NCBI GenBank assembly: GCA_964017235.1
Contig: OZ024927.1
Location: 25,873,160 to 25,937,159 of the forward strand
Direction of reading: 5' to 3'
DNA from: Sabellastarte sp. h YS-2021
Lineage: Eukaryota > Annelida > Polychaeta > Sabellida > Sabellidae
Length of the DNA stretch: 64,000 nucleotides
Of the stretch, positions 55,001 to 64,000 are shown piece by piece. The position numbers were made by a program, and so were the translations under genes. The stretch's first letter is position 1. Every line of letters starts with the position of its first letter. The notes under the pieces were generated by a model. That model ran no database searches. It had not been told where the DNA came from and worked only from the letters and a program-made list of their open reading frames with translations.

Positions 55001-58000
55001 AAGAATGTAATCTTTGCAATTTTCAAAAATTTTCCCCTCCCCAAAAATGGCGGCCATTTTGAATTTTCGAATTTTTGCCAAAAATGGCAAAACACAAATT
55101 TGTTTCTATCTCCTTAACCGTGCGAGATAGAGTGATTTCGTCGAAATTTTCGACCCACAGGGTATCTAAGGAATGTAATCTTGGCAATTTTCAAAAAATT
55201 TTCCCCTCCCCAAAAATGGTGGCCATTTTGAATTTTCGAATTTTTGCCAAAAATGGCAAAACACAAATTTGCTTCTATCTCCTTAACCGTGCGAGATAGA
55301 GCGATTTCGTCTAAATTTTCGACCCACAGGGTATCTGAGCATTGTATTCTTGGCAATTTTCAAAAAATTTTCCCCTCCCCAAAAATGACGAGCAATGTGG
55401 ATTTTCGAATTTTTGCCAAAAATGGCAAAACACAAATTTGCTTCTATCTCCTTAACCGTGCGAGATAGAGCGATTTCGTCGAAATTTTCGAACCACAGGG
55501 TATCTAAGGAATGTACTCTTTGCAATTTTCAAAAAAATTTCCCCTCCCCAAAAATGGCAGCCATTTTGATTTTTCAAATTTTTGCCAAAAATGGCAAAAC
55601 ACAAATTTGCTTCTATCTCCTTAACCGTGCGAGATAGAGCGATTTCGTCGAAATTTTCGACCCACAGGGTATCTAAGGAATGTACTCTTTGCAATTTTCA
55701 AAAAAAATTTCCCCTCCCCAAAAATGGCGGCCATTTTGATTTTTCGAATTTTTGCCAAAAATAGAAAAACAGGAATTTGCTTCTATCTTCTTAACCGTGC
55801 AAGATAGAGTGATTTCGTCAAAATTTTCGACCCAACCAATGCGAAAAGGCATGAAGCTGAAATAATTTACATCTAGACTAATAAATATTTAAGCATCATT
55901 GATATATTTTACAAATGAAACAGGGTCTTGTAAGACTACTGTACAATTTTGGCAAAAGGTTCATGGGGTGGACATTACACATGATAATGTGTGTTCTTCT
56001 ATGCTATCCTGTTTCTATTTGCATCTACTATCAACAGGGCGTCCTATTTCTAGTTCTATATGTTACTTGTGCCATTGTCAAACAATGTTCAAGTTATTTT
56101 CCAAACAAACAGAAAAACACCACAAATTTTAAAACCTCCTTGGCAGAAGTAACAATAGATGCCACTCTAGCTTATAACTGTAAAAATAAGTGAAACAGTT
56201 TACTTTTAAATATGGATTGTTTAACATGCAGCATGACTCAGAAGATGCAATATTATGGTAAGTATTAAGCTCACTAAAAGTATCATTTTTTTCAAAATTT
56301 GTGTGTTCATTTATTATGTAATTGTTCAGCAAGTTTTCATCCCAGGCCTACTTGGATCTATTGCAGTCATGTTTTCCATCCTTCTTTTGTATCCAATGTT
56401 TTCAGTGCAAATTATTAAGCTGTTTTGGATGGGATGAAGCAGTGACGTACAGAAGACTCATATCTGACTTTGTTCATCTGTCACCGATCGTGCCTGATTC
56501 TGAAGTTAATGTAACAAACATGGTGAGATCTTGCTTTCAAATGAGTCTCACTCAAGAACACTCATGTACTTTGTTTATCTGATCTGGATTTAAATTTTTA
56601 AAAGTTTACATTTATTTCTATTTGTGTTTACAGAATCGTAACTAAATTTAAGCAACTGTTATGCAAGGCAATTAAAAGCCACAACTTAAATATTCTCATT
56701 CACAGGTCCCCCAAAACATGCAACAACCCAGCATGGAATCCCCCCCAGCAAGGTCACTGAAACATGAACAAATTACAGAGGAGATAACATAAAGCCAATA
56801 TAACCATACCGCAAAACTTTTTTTTGTACTGCAGGACCCAAGGAAAGACTTCCTAGATACCTTAGTTATCATACTTCATTAAAATTAAAACATATCAAAT
56901 GAGATGTCGCAAAAATAAAAGCAGGTATTGCTAGTTTGAAGTTCCAAGTGTAAAATCAATATTCAGTGTTGAATCTTGTGCCCAAATAGTAATATTTGTG
57001 TAGCTTTATTAAATTTTATTAATTTCTGCTACTTAGCAACAATTTAATAATACACTGACAAAAAAAATATGTCTTCAGGTGTGTTTTTGTTAAACTTTTT
57101 GTTGTGTCTCTCTCAACATACTTGCATTAAGTTTTAGATACTATGACATGTGTTTCAGATGATGGGCGGTGTGGCAGTTCGTTTGTATCAGCCACTGACT
57201 ACATCAGGGCAGAAAAGAGGAATTGTCTACTTTCATGGTGGAGGTTGGACATTTGGCGATCTGGGTTAGTTGATCTAGTGCTTAATCCAACCCTTACTTT
57301 TCTTTAGTTACCTAACACTTCATTGAAATGTTGTGTATGTAAATAACACTTTGCTTAATCTGTGTTGCCATTGGCTTCTTCAAGCTTCCACTTCTCTTTG
57401 ACATTAATTGGGGGCCACGGTGGCAGAGTGGTAAGTGGCACAGCCTCAAGTGGGAAAGCTGGTAGTTGCTTGCCGTTGGTCGGCAGTTTACAGTACAGAA
57501 CCCTGACGAACTGTATGTACTGGTTTCCTCTGCCCTTCCAACTACCCGTTGTGATATGACCTGTACAGTGTTGAAAGCGACGTAAAACCCCAAATAAATA
57601 AATAAATAAACTTTAACATTAATTTAAAACAAGGTACATGCAAATGTATGTCGACAAATGTTGAGCCAGAAACAGTGTTTGGGGGAATGTGTAAATCCCA
57701 CAATTATGTAAAAATGGAATTGGGTCAACTATTCCCACCCACAGACCTTCACATTAAAGTTGAAGGTGTAGTCTAAACATCGGGGCTAGTTGCATTCTGT
57801 GTCTACATATTGGTATATGGACTGAGACATCTCTTGTTTCAGACATGTATGAGGACATGCTGGTGAGAATATCAAAACGTCTTGATGCTGTTATAGCTTC
57901 AGTAGAGTAGGTATATCTATTTGTTTTATGTTAAATCAATAAAGTATACAATATAATAGATCCAAAGCACTTAGAGAGTGCACACCTCCGCCAAGGCCCA

Positions 58001-60682
58001 ACACCTTCAGTTTTGCTTACTAGTGCAATGATAAAAAATCCTTTAAAAATTGGTGGACTAGATGGTACATGATCCAGATCACCACCAAAATCTAATTATC
58101 TGTTTCAACATTTCCTGAAAATTTCATCAAAAATCTTTAGAAACAAATTCCTGGATCAGATGGTATGTGATCCAGATTCTTACCAATATCAAATTCTCTG
58201 TTCCTTATGGCATGGTCAACATTTTGTGACAATTTCATCATAATCTATCCATAAACTTTGGAGTTATTTTGCAAACAGACAAACAAATGCATGCTGACAC
58301 AAACACAACCTCCTTGACAGAGAAAGTGACCACTGTTTGTAATTAGATAACCTTAGCAGCATACTAAAATGAGTTTTGAATGTTTTCCTGACCATTACTC
58401 AAACAAATACTATTTTTAATCTTAAGCATTGGTCAGTATTTGTCATGAATCACTGTGAAACTCCACTACATCATAATTATACTGTCGGTGTTATGGTTCT
58501 GAAATAATTTTTGATATAAACATACAGAAATGCACAAAAGTGAGAGATTGTGAAAGTATAGCTATTTTTGTGCATTATCTTATTCAACCTCTGTGACATG
58601 TTAAAGTATGTTGTTGTTTTTTTTATGTCATAAATATTATGTGCTGTATTTACCATTTAGGAAGAGGTGTTTTATATGTATTAAATATTTAATACACATC
58701 ATTTCCTGTTTAGGTAACATTTACTAGATTGTGACTTGATTTCCATATCTGTTGTAACCTGGTGGTCTTTTGAGTATTGATATAATTTTAGCTACTCACT
58801 GGGACCAGAAAAGCCTTTCCCACAAGCAGTGTATGATAGTGAGGCTGCTACAAGACACTTTTTCCAACTAAGTGGAGATCTCCAGGTTGATACTCACAGA
58901 ATAGCACTGATGGGTAATCAAAAGCATTCACAAAATTGTTACAAAATTCCTTGTAATTCCTTAATGTTAACTCACAAATGTTTCAAGCACCATTATCAGT
59001 CGATGTATTTGTATAATCTACGCAACCTCTTTCAAATAGGTTAATGAATTTACATAATTTTTATTATTGGGTAAATACAGAATCACCACCATTATGGTTA
59101 GCCTGTGTTGGCCCAGTGAGAGTGGGTAGAGGCATGCACTGGGCATTACAGTGTATATATGTGTATAATTACAAGGCTCAGAAATGGGGAAGGATCGGAT
59201 TCATTAAAAGTCTACATCCACATGTCTTGGGTACTCCTGAGAATATTTTCAGCAATATATTTCATGGCAAGAACCTTCACATAACTGGAAACTTATCAAT
59301 ATATCGGCATCTTCCTCTTTTGATCCAAACTTTATGAAAACCTAATTAGAATGAGACAATAAGTCTATTTACTGCATTTTAGTATATATGCTGCCTTTAT
59401 ATGAGTCAGCGAGTGTCCGACAGAGTACATCCAGTCATAAATCACCTAAGCTCCTCACTGCTTGTTCTATTCATATGCCTTTGTGTGGTATCTGCCACTG
59501 CTGCCCTGTAGTTAACACAGCTAGAAACACAGAGAACATGGTACATATAGATGCATAGTAGCTCAGATGATCACTTAAAATTGTGATCCCCTGTCACTAT
59601 ATCCTATCCCCATTGGCAGGTTACAAGAACCTAAGGGATGTTGATACATGGTCATCCTGCGAATTTGTCCTTCAGGTCAGAGACTGTGAGTTATTAGAGC
59701 TTGGACTGTATTTGTACATTTCTGATAGGTCAAATGGTGCTTTGAATCCTGTAGTAAAGATGATATTGTACTCAGTATAAATTTAGTGCAATATAAATAG
59801 GTGATTTCCCCAGAATCGTAAAATATAAATACAGAATAGTAATATCTAGAAATCCCATCTGGCATGTTAAATAAACAAATGTATAATTTTTGTACATATA
59901 TTGAATACATTTGCTAAACCTCTAGTATTTATTTCAGCTTTTATATTATTTAAGTCTTGTTAACTGTGAGATGTAATATATGCCATTCATTTATAAATCA
60001 GATGTTAATAGTAGAGTCCTTTTCCTTTGTAGGTGACAGTGCTGGAGGAACACTTGCAACAGTTATTTCTCGCCGCTTGAGGGACAGTGGTTTTGATGTA
60101 ATGCCCAAACTACAAGTCCTGATCTATCCTGTTACTCAGGCCCTGGCCCTGAACACACTGTCTTATAATGGAAACAAAGACGGGCCATTTCTCACCAAAT
60201 CAAGCATGGTCATGTACTTATCAGTTTATCTGTTTGGCAAAGACTATAAGAAATATCACTACGATATGGTGAATAATCAGCATGTCCTACAGGATGATCC
60301 GTTACTACTGCCACTGAAGAAATTCATTGATGTCAACATATTGCCAGATGACAATTTGAAAGACACTTTTGTATCACAGAAATCAGATGGTAAAAGAGAG
60401 GTTTGGAACAGCATGAAAAAGGTTCTTTTAGATCCTGACTTTGCCCCACTGCTGGCTGACAATCTGTCTGGTTTGCCTCATGCTTATGTATCCACTTGTC
60501 AGTATGATGTTTTGAGAGATGATGGCTTTTTCTATGTCCAACGTCTCAGAGAAGCCAATGTGAAAGTGAAGCATGATCATTCTATGAAATGTTATCATGG
60601 TTGGATTTGGCACAGAAACTATGTTCCAATGTTTGATGAGCTTTACAGTAGTATCCTCAATTATGTAGATGAAAACCTATGA
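46009..60682 (+). CDS. Arylacetamide-deacetylase/NCEH1-like serine esterase, six exons
   Basis: Host gene of the hormone-sensitive-lipase-like alpha/beta-hydrolase family. Exons: 46009-46152 (signal anchor MELWKYILGFGAVLVLLAFV), 56406-56522, 57159-57264 (oxyanion box HGGGW), 57843-57909/10, 58792-58913, and 60033-60682. The last exon holds the nucleophile box GDSAGG, Asp in CQYDVLRDDG and His in YHGW. Sum is ~401 residues, as in human AADAC (399). Predicted ER membrane-anchored, lumenal ester/amide or lipid hydrolase. Donors and acceptors are canonical except exon 4: the frame closes only if it ends at 57909, where the intron would start GG; the canonical GT one base later leaves TAG in frame. 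AATAAA is at about 60798. Intron 1 (10.25 kb) is packed with repeats. Confidence 0.85.
47022..48487. mobile_element. Foldback element with minisatellite arms
   Basis: Ends are inverted: GGAGCCCTGGAAGGGACATA at 47022 and its near-complement ending 48487, followed inward by CAGTTCTATGTC/GTTTTCCTTGCA. The arms are arrays of a ~21-23-bp unit (ACTTGTGGGAACGACTTGCT), complement orientation in the left arm (47070-47285, ~9 units) and direct in the right (47810-48440, ~27 units). The 500-bp core (47290-47800) has no clear gene. Related ends occur at 36915 and 44760. Confidence 0.8.
48488..48904. other. Intronic, nothing recognised
   Basis: AT-rich intron sequence between the foldback element and X-box-family copy 2. 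No ORF or repeat was evident. Confidence 0.4.
48905..49965. repeat. X-box-family tandem-repeat element, copy 2
   Basis: Starts CCCAGCCCATAAAGCCTTGG (degenerate hairpin), then four ~155-bp units each with a GTTGCCATGGCAAC-type palindrome (about 49073, 49229, 49387, 49545), then the right flank ending GCGGGCTGGGGTTCCTGCCT...GGTTATTTT. This copy shows the sequence without the Polinton. Confidence 0.75.
50216..50640. other. Intronic, nothing recognised
   Basis: Non-coding AT-rich DNA with short G/T-rich and A runs. Confidence 0.4.
50641..51560. repeat. Tandem-repeat element with TGACCTTGACC motifs
   Basis: Units at about 50655-50775, 51290-51415 and 51425-51545 share GTAAGGTGTAGGATGTTGA, GGGACATTGG-like, TGGTGTGACCTT and TTTGACCTTGACC blocks. 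Non-coding; similar in style to the other pearl-like families. About 50780-51240 is intervening AT-rich sequence. Confidence 0.55.
51561..53880. other. Intronic, no gene recognised
   Basis: Short open frames only, without splice or domain support. 53520-53880 may be decayed repeat (a coding-like GTFGRF/ QCDRTDCGSLFHSVGE-type pattern typical of LINE tails was considered but not established). Confidence 0.35.
53930..54030. repeat. Dispersed repeat, copy A
   Basis: AGCACTTAGAGAGTGCATAC then CTGCCAAGGCCCAACACCT matches 57966-58010 (copy B). The start AGCACTTAGAGAGTGC is a short imperfect palindrome. Confidence 0.65.
54030..55870. repeat. Tandem-repeat element with YY1-like motif, about eight ~168-bp units
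   Basis: Opens with a hairpin GTCCACCCCACTGGGGGGTG (54031) and GCCGTCCGCCGTCCGGCGTC, then two diverged units. From about 54420 come about eight ~168-bp units containing CCGTGCGAGATAGAG, TTTCGTCGAAATTTTCGAC, CACAGGGTATCT, TTTCCCCTCCCC and AAAATGGCGGCCATTTTGA. Repeats are read in both strands as short shadow ORFs that are not genes. Right edge about 55840-55870. Confidence 0.85.
57410..57611 (+). repeat. tRNA-headed SINE with target duplication
   Basis: Starts GGGGGCCACGGTGGCAGAGT (box-A-like TGGCAGAGTGG) and ends CGACGTAAAACCCCAAATAA with an (AAAT)n tail. Flanked by TTTGACATTAATT (57397-57409) and TTTAACATTAATT (57612-57624), an imperfect 13-bp duplication. It lies in esterase intron 3. This tail is common in mollusc SINEs. 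Confidence 0.8.
57960..58330. repeat. Dispersed repeat, copy B
   Basis: AGCACTTAGAGAGTGCACAC...CCAAGGCCCAACACCT as at 53936, followed by GATGGTATGTGATCCAGAT-type tandem pieces (58060, 58160) and the end ACCTCCTTGACAGAGAAAGT. Non-coding, in esterase intron 4. Confidence 0.6.
58914..60032. other. Esterase intron 5, nothing else recognised
   Basis: Bounded by donor GTAATC and acceptor TCCTTTGTAG. Short open frames only. Confidence 0.6.
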
Positions 60683-60799
60683 ATGGAGTTTTTTTGCAAT
60701 TTTAGATATGTAGTATTTTTTGTATTGTTTTGTTTTATATCATGAGTCAAATTCAGTTGCAGTTTACATTATTATGTAAGGTGATTTCTAATTTGAATA

Positions 60800-61700
60800 A
60801 TAAATTGCAAACATACTTCAAATATATACAAAGACTACATTTTTGGCTTGTGAAAGAGAACTTTGAGTCATTCAATTAAATATTATGCAACCCACTAAGT
60901 AATTGTTCATATATATTAAGTAATAAATTCAGAGTTTCATTTTCTTTAGTAACTTTCTCCTGGGTAGGAATGAAGAAGAAGAAGACCAGTGATAAGTCTA
61001 GTCCTGGATATATGCGGACAAAGTTGTAATGATTTCTTTCGATATCGAGAGCAAATCTTCTGTGTGCTGGTTTTGATTTATTTCTACACACAGTACATTT
61101 TATATACATGTGCCTTTCCATTTGAGGAGAGTTCCTCACTTTCATGACTACACTTATGTGTCTTATTTTTTGGAAAAACCAAAGTTCAAACGTTTACATG
61201 CTGTTCAACAGCCAGTGTCACATTAGAAGAGGGCCATGACATTGCCACTTGTGGGAGTTGAACCCACACAGAGGTGACAACCTGTGATTAGATGCCAAAT
61301 GATGATTGAGGCTCTCTTCATACAATAAAGCATGCTACACTGTTTTTTAAAATGTATCTTAGAAAAATAGAGTAAGCCCTGTTTGGGCTTCTACCTATAT
61401 GCATAATTACAATGGCCTCAAAGCCATAATAATATAACATGGAATAGTTAGACAACCATGTGACATCAGTTGCAAAGCAATAATACATACATATACTAGT
61501 TTCAAAGGTATCACTCTTAAGTGACCACAATTTGATGCTGTAATAAATGTCTTTAACAGCTGATGCCATATCAGGACAGTTCCGCAGTGTATCACACATG
61601 TTGCCATGATTTCCAACCCATGACCATTTTCTCAGCAATTAAAAAAGTCGTTCTGTTTGTCTATCAATAATGGATTTGGGGTGAGCCAAGAGAATGTACA
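60800..61700. other. Downstream of the esterase gene; no gene seen
   Basis: AT-rich DNA with short frames lacking support. It begins after the esterase polyadenylation signal (AATAAA, about 60798). Confidence 0.4.
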
Positions 61701-61714
61701 GATTTGCAACTGAT

Positions 61715-62525
61715 TATTCTATCCCCGGACGAAAGTCGGGGATACTTAGGATTCAGTACGGTCACGCCACCGCCGCAGAGATTTCCTTTCGGACGCGATA
61801 ACTTAAAAAGTATTTTAGTTAGACCTTTCAAATTTGGTATGCATGTATATATGGGAAATGGGAATATTTTTGGCCTCATTTTGAAAAACAAGATGGCTGT
61901 CATGGGCATTTTTTTCGACTTTCAGCAAGGACTTTTGTTGGCCCTCTAGAGCCAAGGGTATTATAGGTAGAGATCTGAAATTCGCAGGATATGTTCCCCA
62001 TTACAAAATCTTGACTAGGAATATTTTTGGCCTCATTTTCAAAAACAAGATGGCCACCACGGGTGTTTCTTTGTCCTATTATTGGTCCTAGAGGCTTGGT
62101 ATGTCAAGCCAACCTATAGGAAATCATGGGCTGGGAATCTTTTGATGTGGTCAGATTTGACCTTGGAGAGCCAAACTTAAAAGTGCTTGTAACTTGCTTA
62201 TTATTGGTCCTAGAGGTATGGGATGGTAAACCAACCTATAGGAAATCATGGGCTGGGAATCTTTTGGTGTGGTCAGATTTGGCCTTGGACCTCTCCTTCA
62301 AGGTCAAACGAGGATAGCCAAACTAAGTGCTTATAACTCACTTATTATTGGTCCTAGAGTTTTAGGATGGTAAGAGGTTTTCGATGTGAAGACAACTTAT
62401 AGGAAATCATGTGCTCCAAAGCTTTTGGTGGGGTCAGACTTGACATAATACTCTGTATGTCACGCTTCAACCATGTCCCATCCGGGGGTACACTGCGTCG
62501 AGACGCAATCTCTAGTTATATGTAC
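61715..62525. repeat. Helitron-like tandem-repeat element
   Basis: Starts with hairpin CCCCGGACGAAAGTCGGGG (61722), then ~125-bp units (about 62070, 62190, 62330) sharing TTATTGGTCCTAGAG, GGAAATCATGGGCTGGGAAT and TTTTGGTGTGGTCAGA. The right end has GCGTCGAGACGC followed by CTAGT (about 62493-62516), matching the Helitron 3' hairpin plus CTRRT rule. Non-coding. Confidence 0.6.
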
Positions 62526-62693
62526 TTTCATCTGATTGTTCAATTTTCATTGAGAGCTGTATTTCAATTTATAAATAGATCATTTGATAAATTTTAAAGC
62601 TTTGGTACTTTTTACTTTACAGATTAATTGACTCAACTTTCTAGTAAATTGCCTTGTTTTGATAATTTGTCTTAACATAAAATTTCTGTTTTT

Positions 62694-63755
62694 AATCCCA
62701 GCCCATAAAGGCTGGGGTAGTCGTCCCCTGTGCCGTCCGTGCTTCGGCGGTGGCGGCCGGCATAAAGCTTGTGGGTGTTCCACAGCCTAAACTGATGAAC
62801 GGATTTTCACCAAATTTTCAGGGTATGTTTACTCCAAAAGGATCTAAAGCTGATTAGGTTTTGGGGGGTATCTGGTAACACTGTTCCCGTGGCAATATTT
62901 TTAAGATTTTCGGGTCTTAAACATTGTGGTGTTCCACTGCCAAAACCCCTGAATGGATTTTTACCAGATTTTCAGGATATGTTAACCCCAAGAGGACCTA
63001 CAGTTTGGTGGGTATCCGGATACCACTGTTGCCATGGCAACACTTTTAAGATTTTCGGGTCTTAAACTTTGTGGGTGTTCCACAGACTAATCCCCTGCAC
63101 GGATTTTCACCAAATTTTCAGGGTATGTTTACCCCAAGAGGATCTAGAGCTGATTAGGTTTTGGGGGGTATCTGGTAACAACTGCTGCCATAACAACACA
63201 CACATTTAAGATTTTTGGGTCTTAAACTTTGTGGGTGTTCCACAGACTAAACCCCTGCACAGATTTTCACCAAATTTTTAGGATATGTTTACTCCAAGAG
63301 GATCTAGAGCTGATTAGGTTTTGGGGGGTATCCAGTAATATCTGTTGCCATGGCAACACTTTTAAAATTTTGGGGTCTTACAGTTTGTTCTAAAATCTTT
63401 AATGGTTTCTGTAACCTAAAATATTGCAGCTAGCTTCATCAGATTTGCACAAATGCAAATGGATAGAAAAGCTTGCCTGAGAGTAAATGCCTGCCATATC
63501 AATCTTTAATGGCAAATAGGAGGGTCATCATATCAAAAAGGCCTTATATCTCCATTATAATTGTTGCTTTGGCTTCAAAATATGAAAACTACTTGTAAGA
63601 AATCGTGGCCTGTAAATCTTTTGTAGAACATCTTGTTAGTTCTCTGTACTTCTTACAACAGAACTTGTTTCTAAGATTTTCCCAAATCTCAATGTTGTCG
63701 GCCATTTAGCTGTACCTGCGGGCTGGGGTTCTTGCCTGCCGAGGCTGGCTATTTT
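62694..63755. repeat. X-box-family tandem-repeat element, copy 3
   Basis: Begins with a clear hairpin CCCAGCCCATAAAGGCTGGG (62698), GTCGTCCCCTGTGCCGTCCG, then four ~155-bp units with palindromes at about 62888 (degenerate), 63025, 63182 (degenerate) and 63345. Ends with the shared flank (to GGCTGGCTATTTT, 63755). Confidence 0.8.
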
Positions 63756-64000
63756 AAAACTTGTGTTAATTTTTGGTTAACTATATATCTTTGGAAATGT
63801 ATCTAAACAGCGCTTCCTATTCATTGGAATTTTTTGTAATTCTTGATGGGATCATCTCTGGTATGCCTGACATGAAAGACAATTGTTCAATTATTATTTA
63901 CTGATCTACAAATGGAATTAGTGAGAGTTGTTGAAAACATACACTCGTATATTGCTGATGCATTGTAGCAGATTCATATCAATACAAATCTTATACTCAT
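63756..64000. other. No feature recognised
   Basis: AT-rich non-coding DNA to the window end. Confidence 0.4.

Noticed and set aside
54403..55764. Many overlapping 60-84-residue ORFs on both strands (MPKMAKHKFASISLTVRDR, CFAIFGKNSKIQNG types)
   Set aside because: They are frame shadows of the ~168-bp tandem repeat. Same unit, both strands, no starts or domains of their own.
59044..59337. 97-residue ORF in esterase intron 5
   Set aside because: Lies between well-supported exons 5 and 6, no splice support and no domain.
1..64000. tRNA and rRNA genes
   Set aside because: No cloverleaf with paired A and B boxes, and no rRNA-like block was found by eye; the only tRNA resemblance is the SINE head at 57410.

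Overview
This is animal genomic DNA. It is AT-rich, intron-containing and heavily loaded with transposons. The mix of L2/CR1-like LINE tails, a DIRS-type element, a tRNA-headed SINE and pearl/Helentron-like repeats with internal ~150 bp tandem units suggests a lophotrochozoan, most likely a bivalve mollusc. That placement is inference. Two stretches look host-derived: an arylacetamide-deacetylase-like esterase gene (+, six exons, 46009-60682) and a decayed protein-kinase-like locus on the minus strand (about 33014-35290).

The centrepiece is one complete Polinton/Maverick (adintovirus-like) element, 10540-31685, 21,146 bp. It has terminal inverted repeats starting AGTAGTAATCTAAG and a perfect 6-bp target duplication GCTATT at 10534-10539 and 31686-31691. 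It carries the standard set: packaging ATPase, small basic protein, integrase with chromodomain, penton-like minor capsid protein, basic core-like protein, double-jelly-roll major capsid protein, adenain-like cysteine protease and a 1601-residue protein-primed-type family B DNA polymerase. It also carries cargo: a BIR (IAP-like) protein, a protein with two PC4-like ssDNA-binding folds, a spliced protein with a duplicated helical+RING module, and two spliced single-pass membrane proteins. The polymerase has a C-terminal NADAR (YbiA-like) domain. At least five copies of one promoter module (CACGTG E-box, inverted GGATCC boxes, AGGTCA half-sites, CCAAT, TATA) are spread through the element, which suggests a shared regulatory programme.

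Left of the Polinton (1-10533): LINE 3' ends, a decayed DIRS element with a 1014-bp solo LTR in its gag, a decayed gag-like ORF split by a TGACATCA-rich insertion, DIRS termini, and the left half of a tandem-repeat element that the Polinton entered. Right of it (31692-64000): the other half of that element, MITEs, the kinase-like remnant, a Harbinger transposon with its MADF partner ORF (38850-44080), a foldback element with minisatellite arms, the esterase gene whose first intron (10 kb) is full of nested repeats, and further tandem-repeat elements containing RFX- and YY1-like motifs.

Several frame breaks lie in homopolymers (A9 in the integrase, G7 in the Harbinger transposase, C5 in the MADF ORF), so consensus indels should be excluded before these genes are called dead. 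All splice joins were inferred by eye from GT/AG sites and phase.
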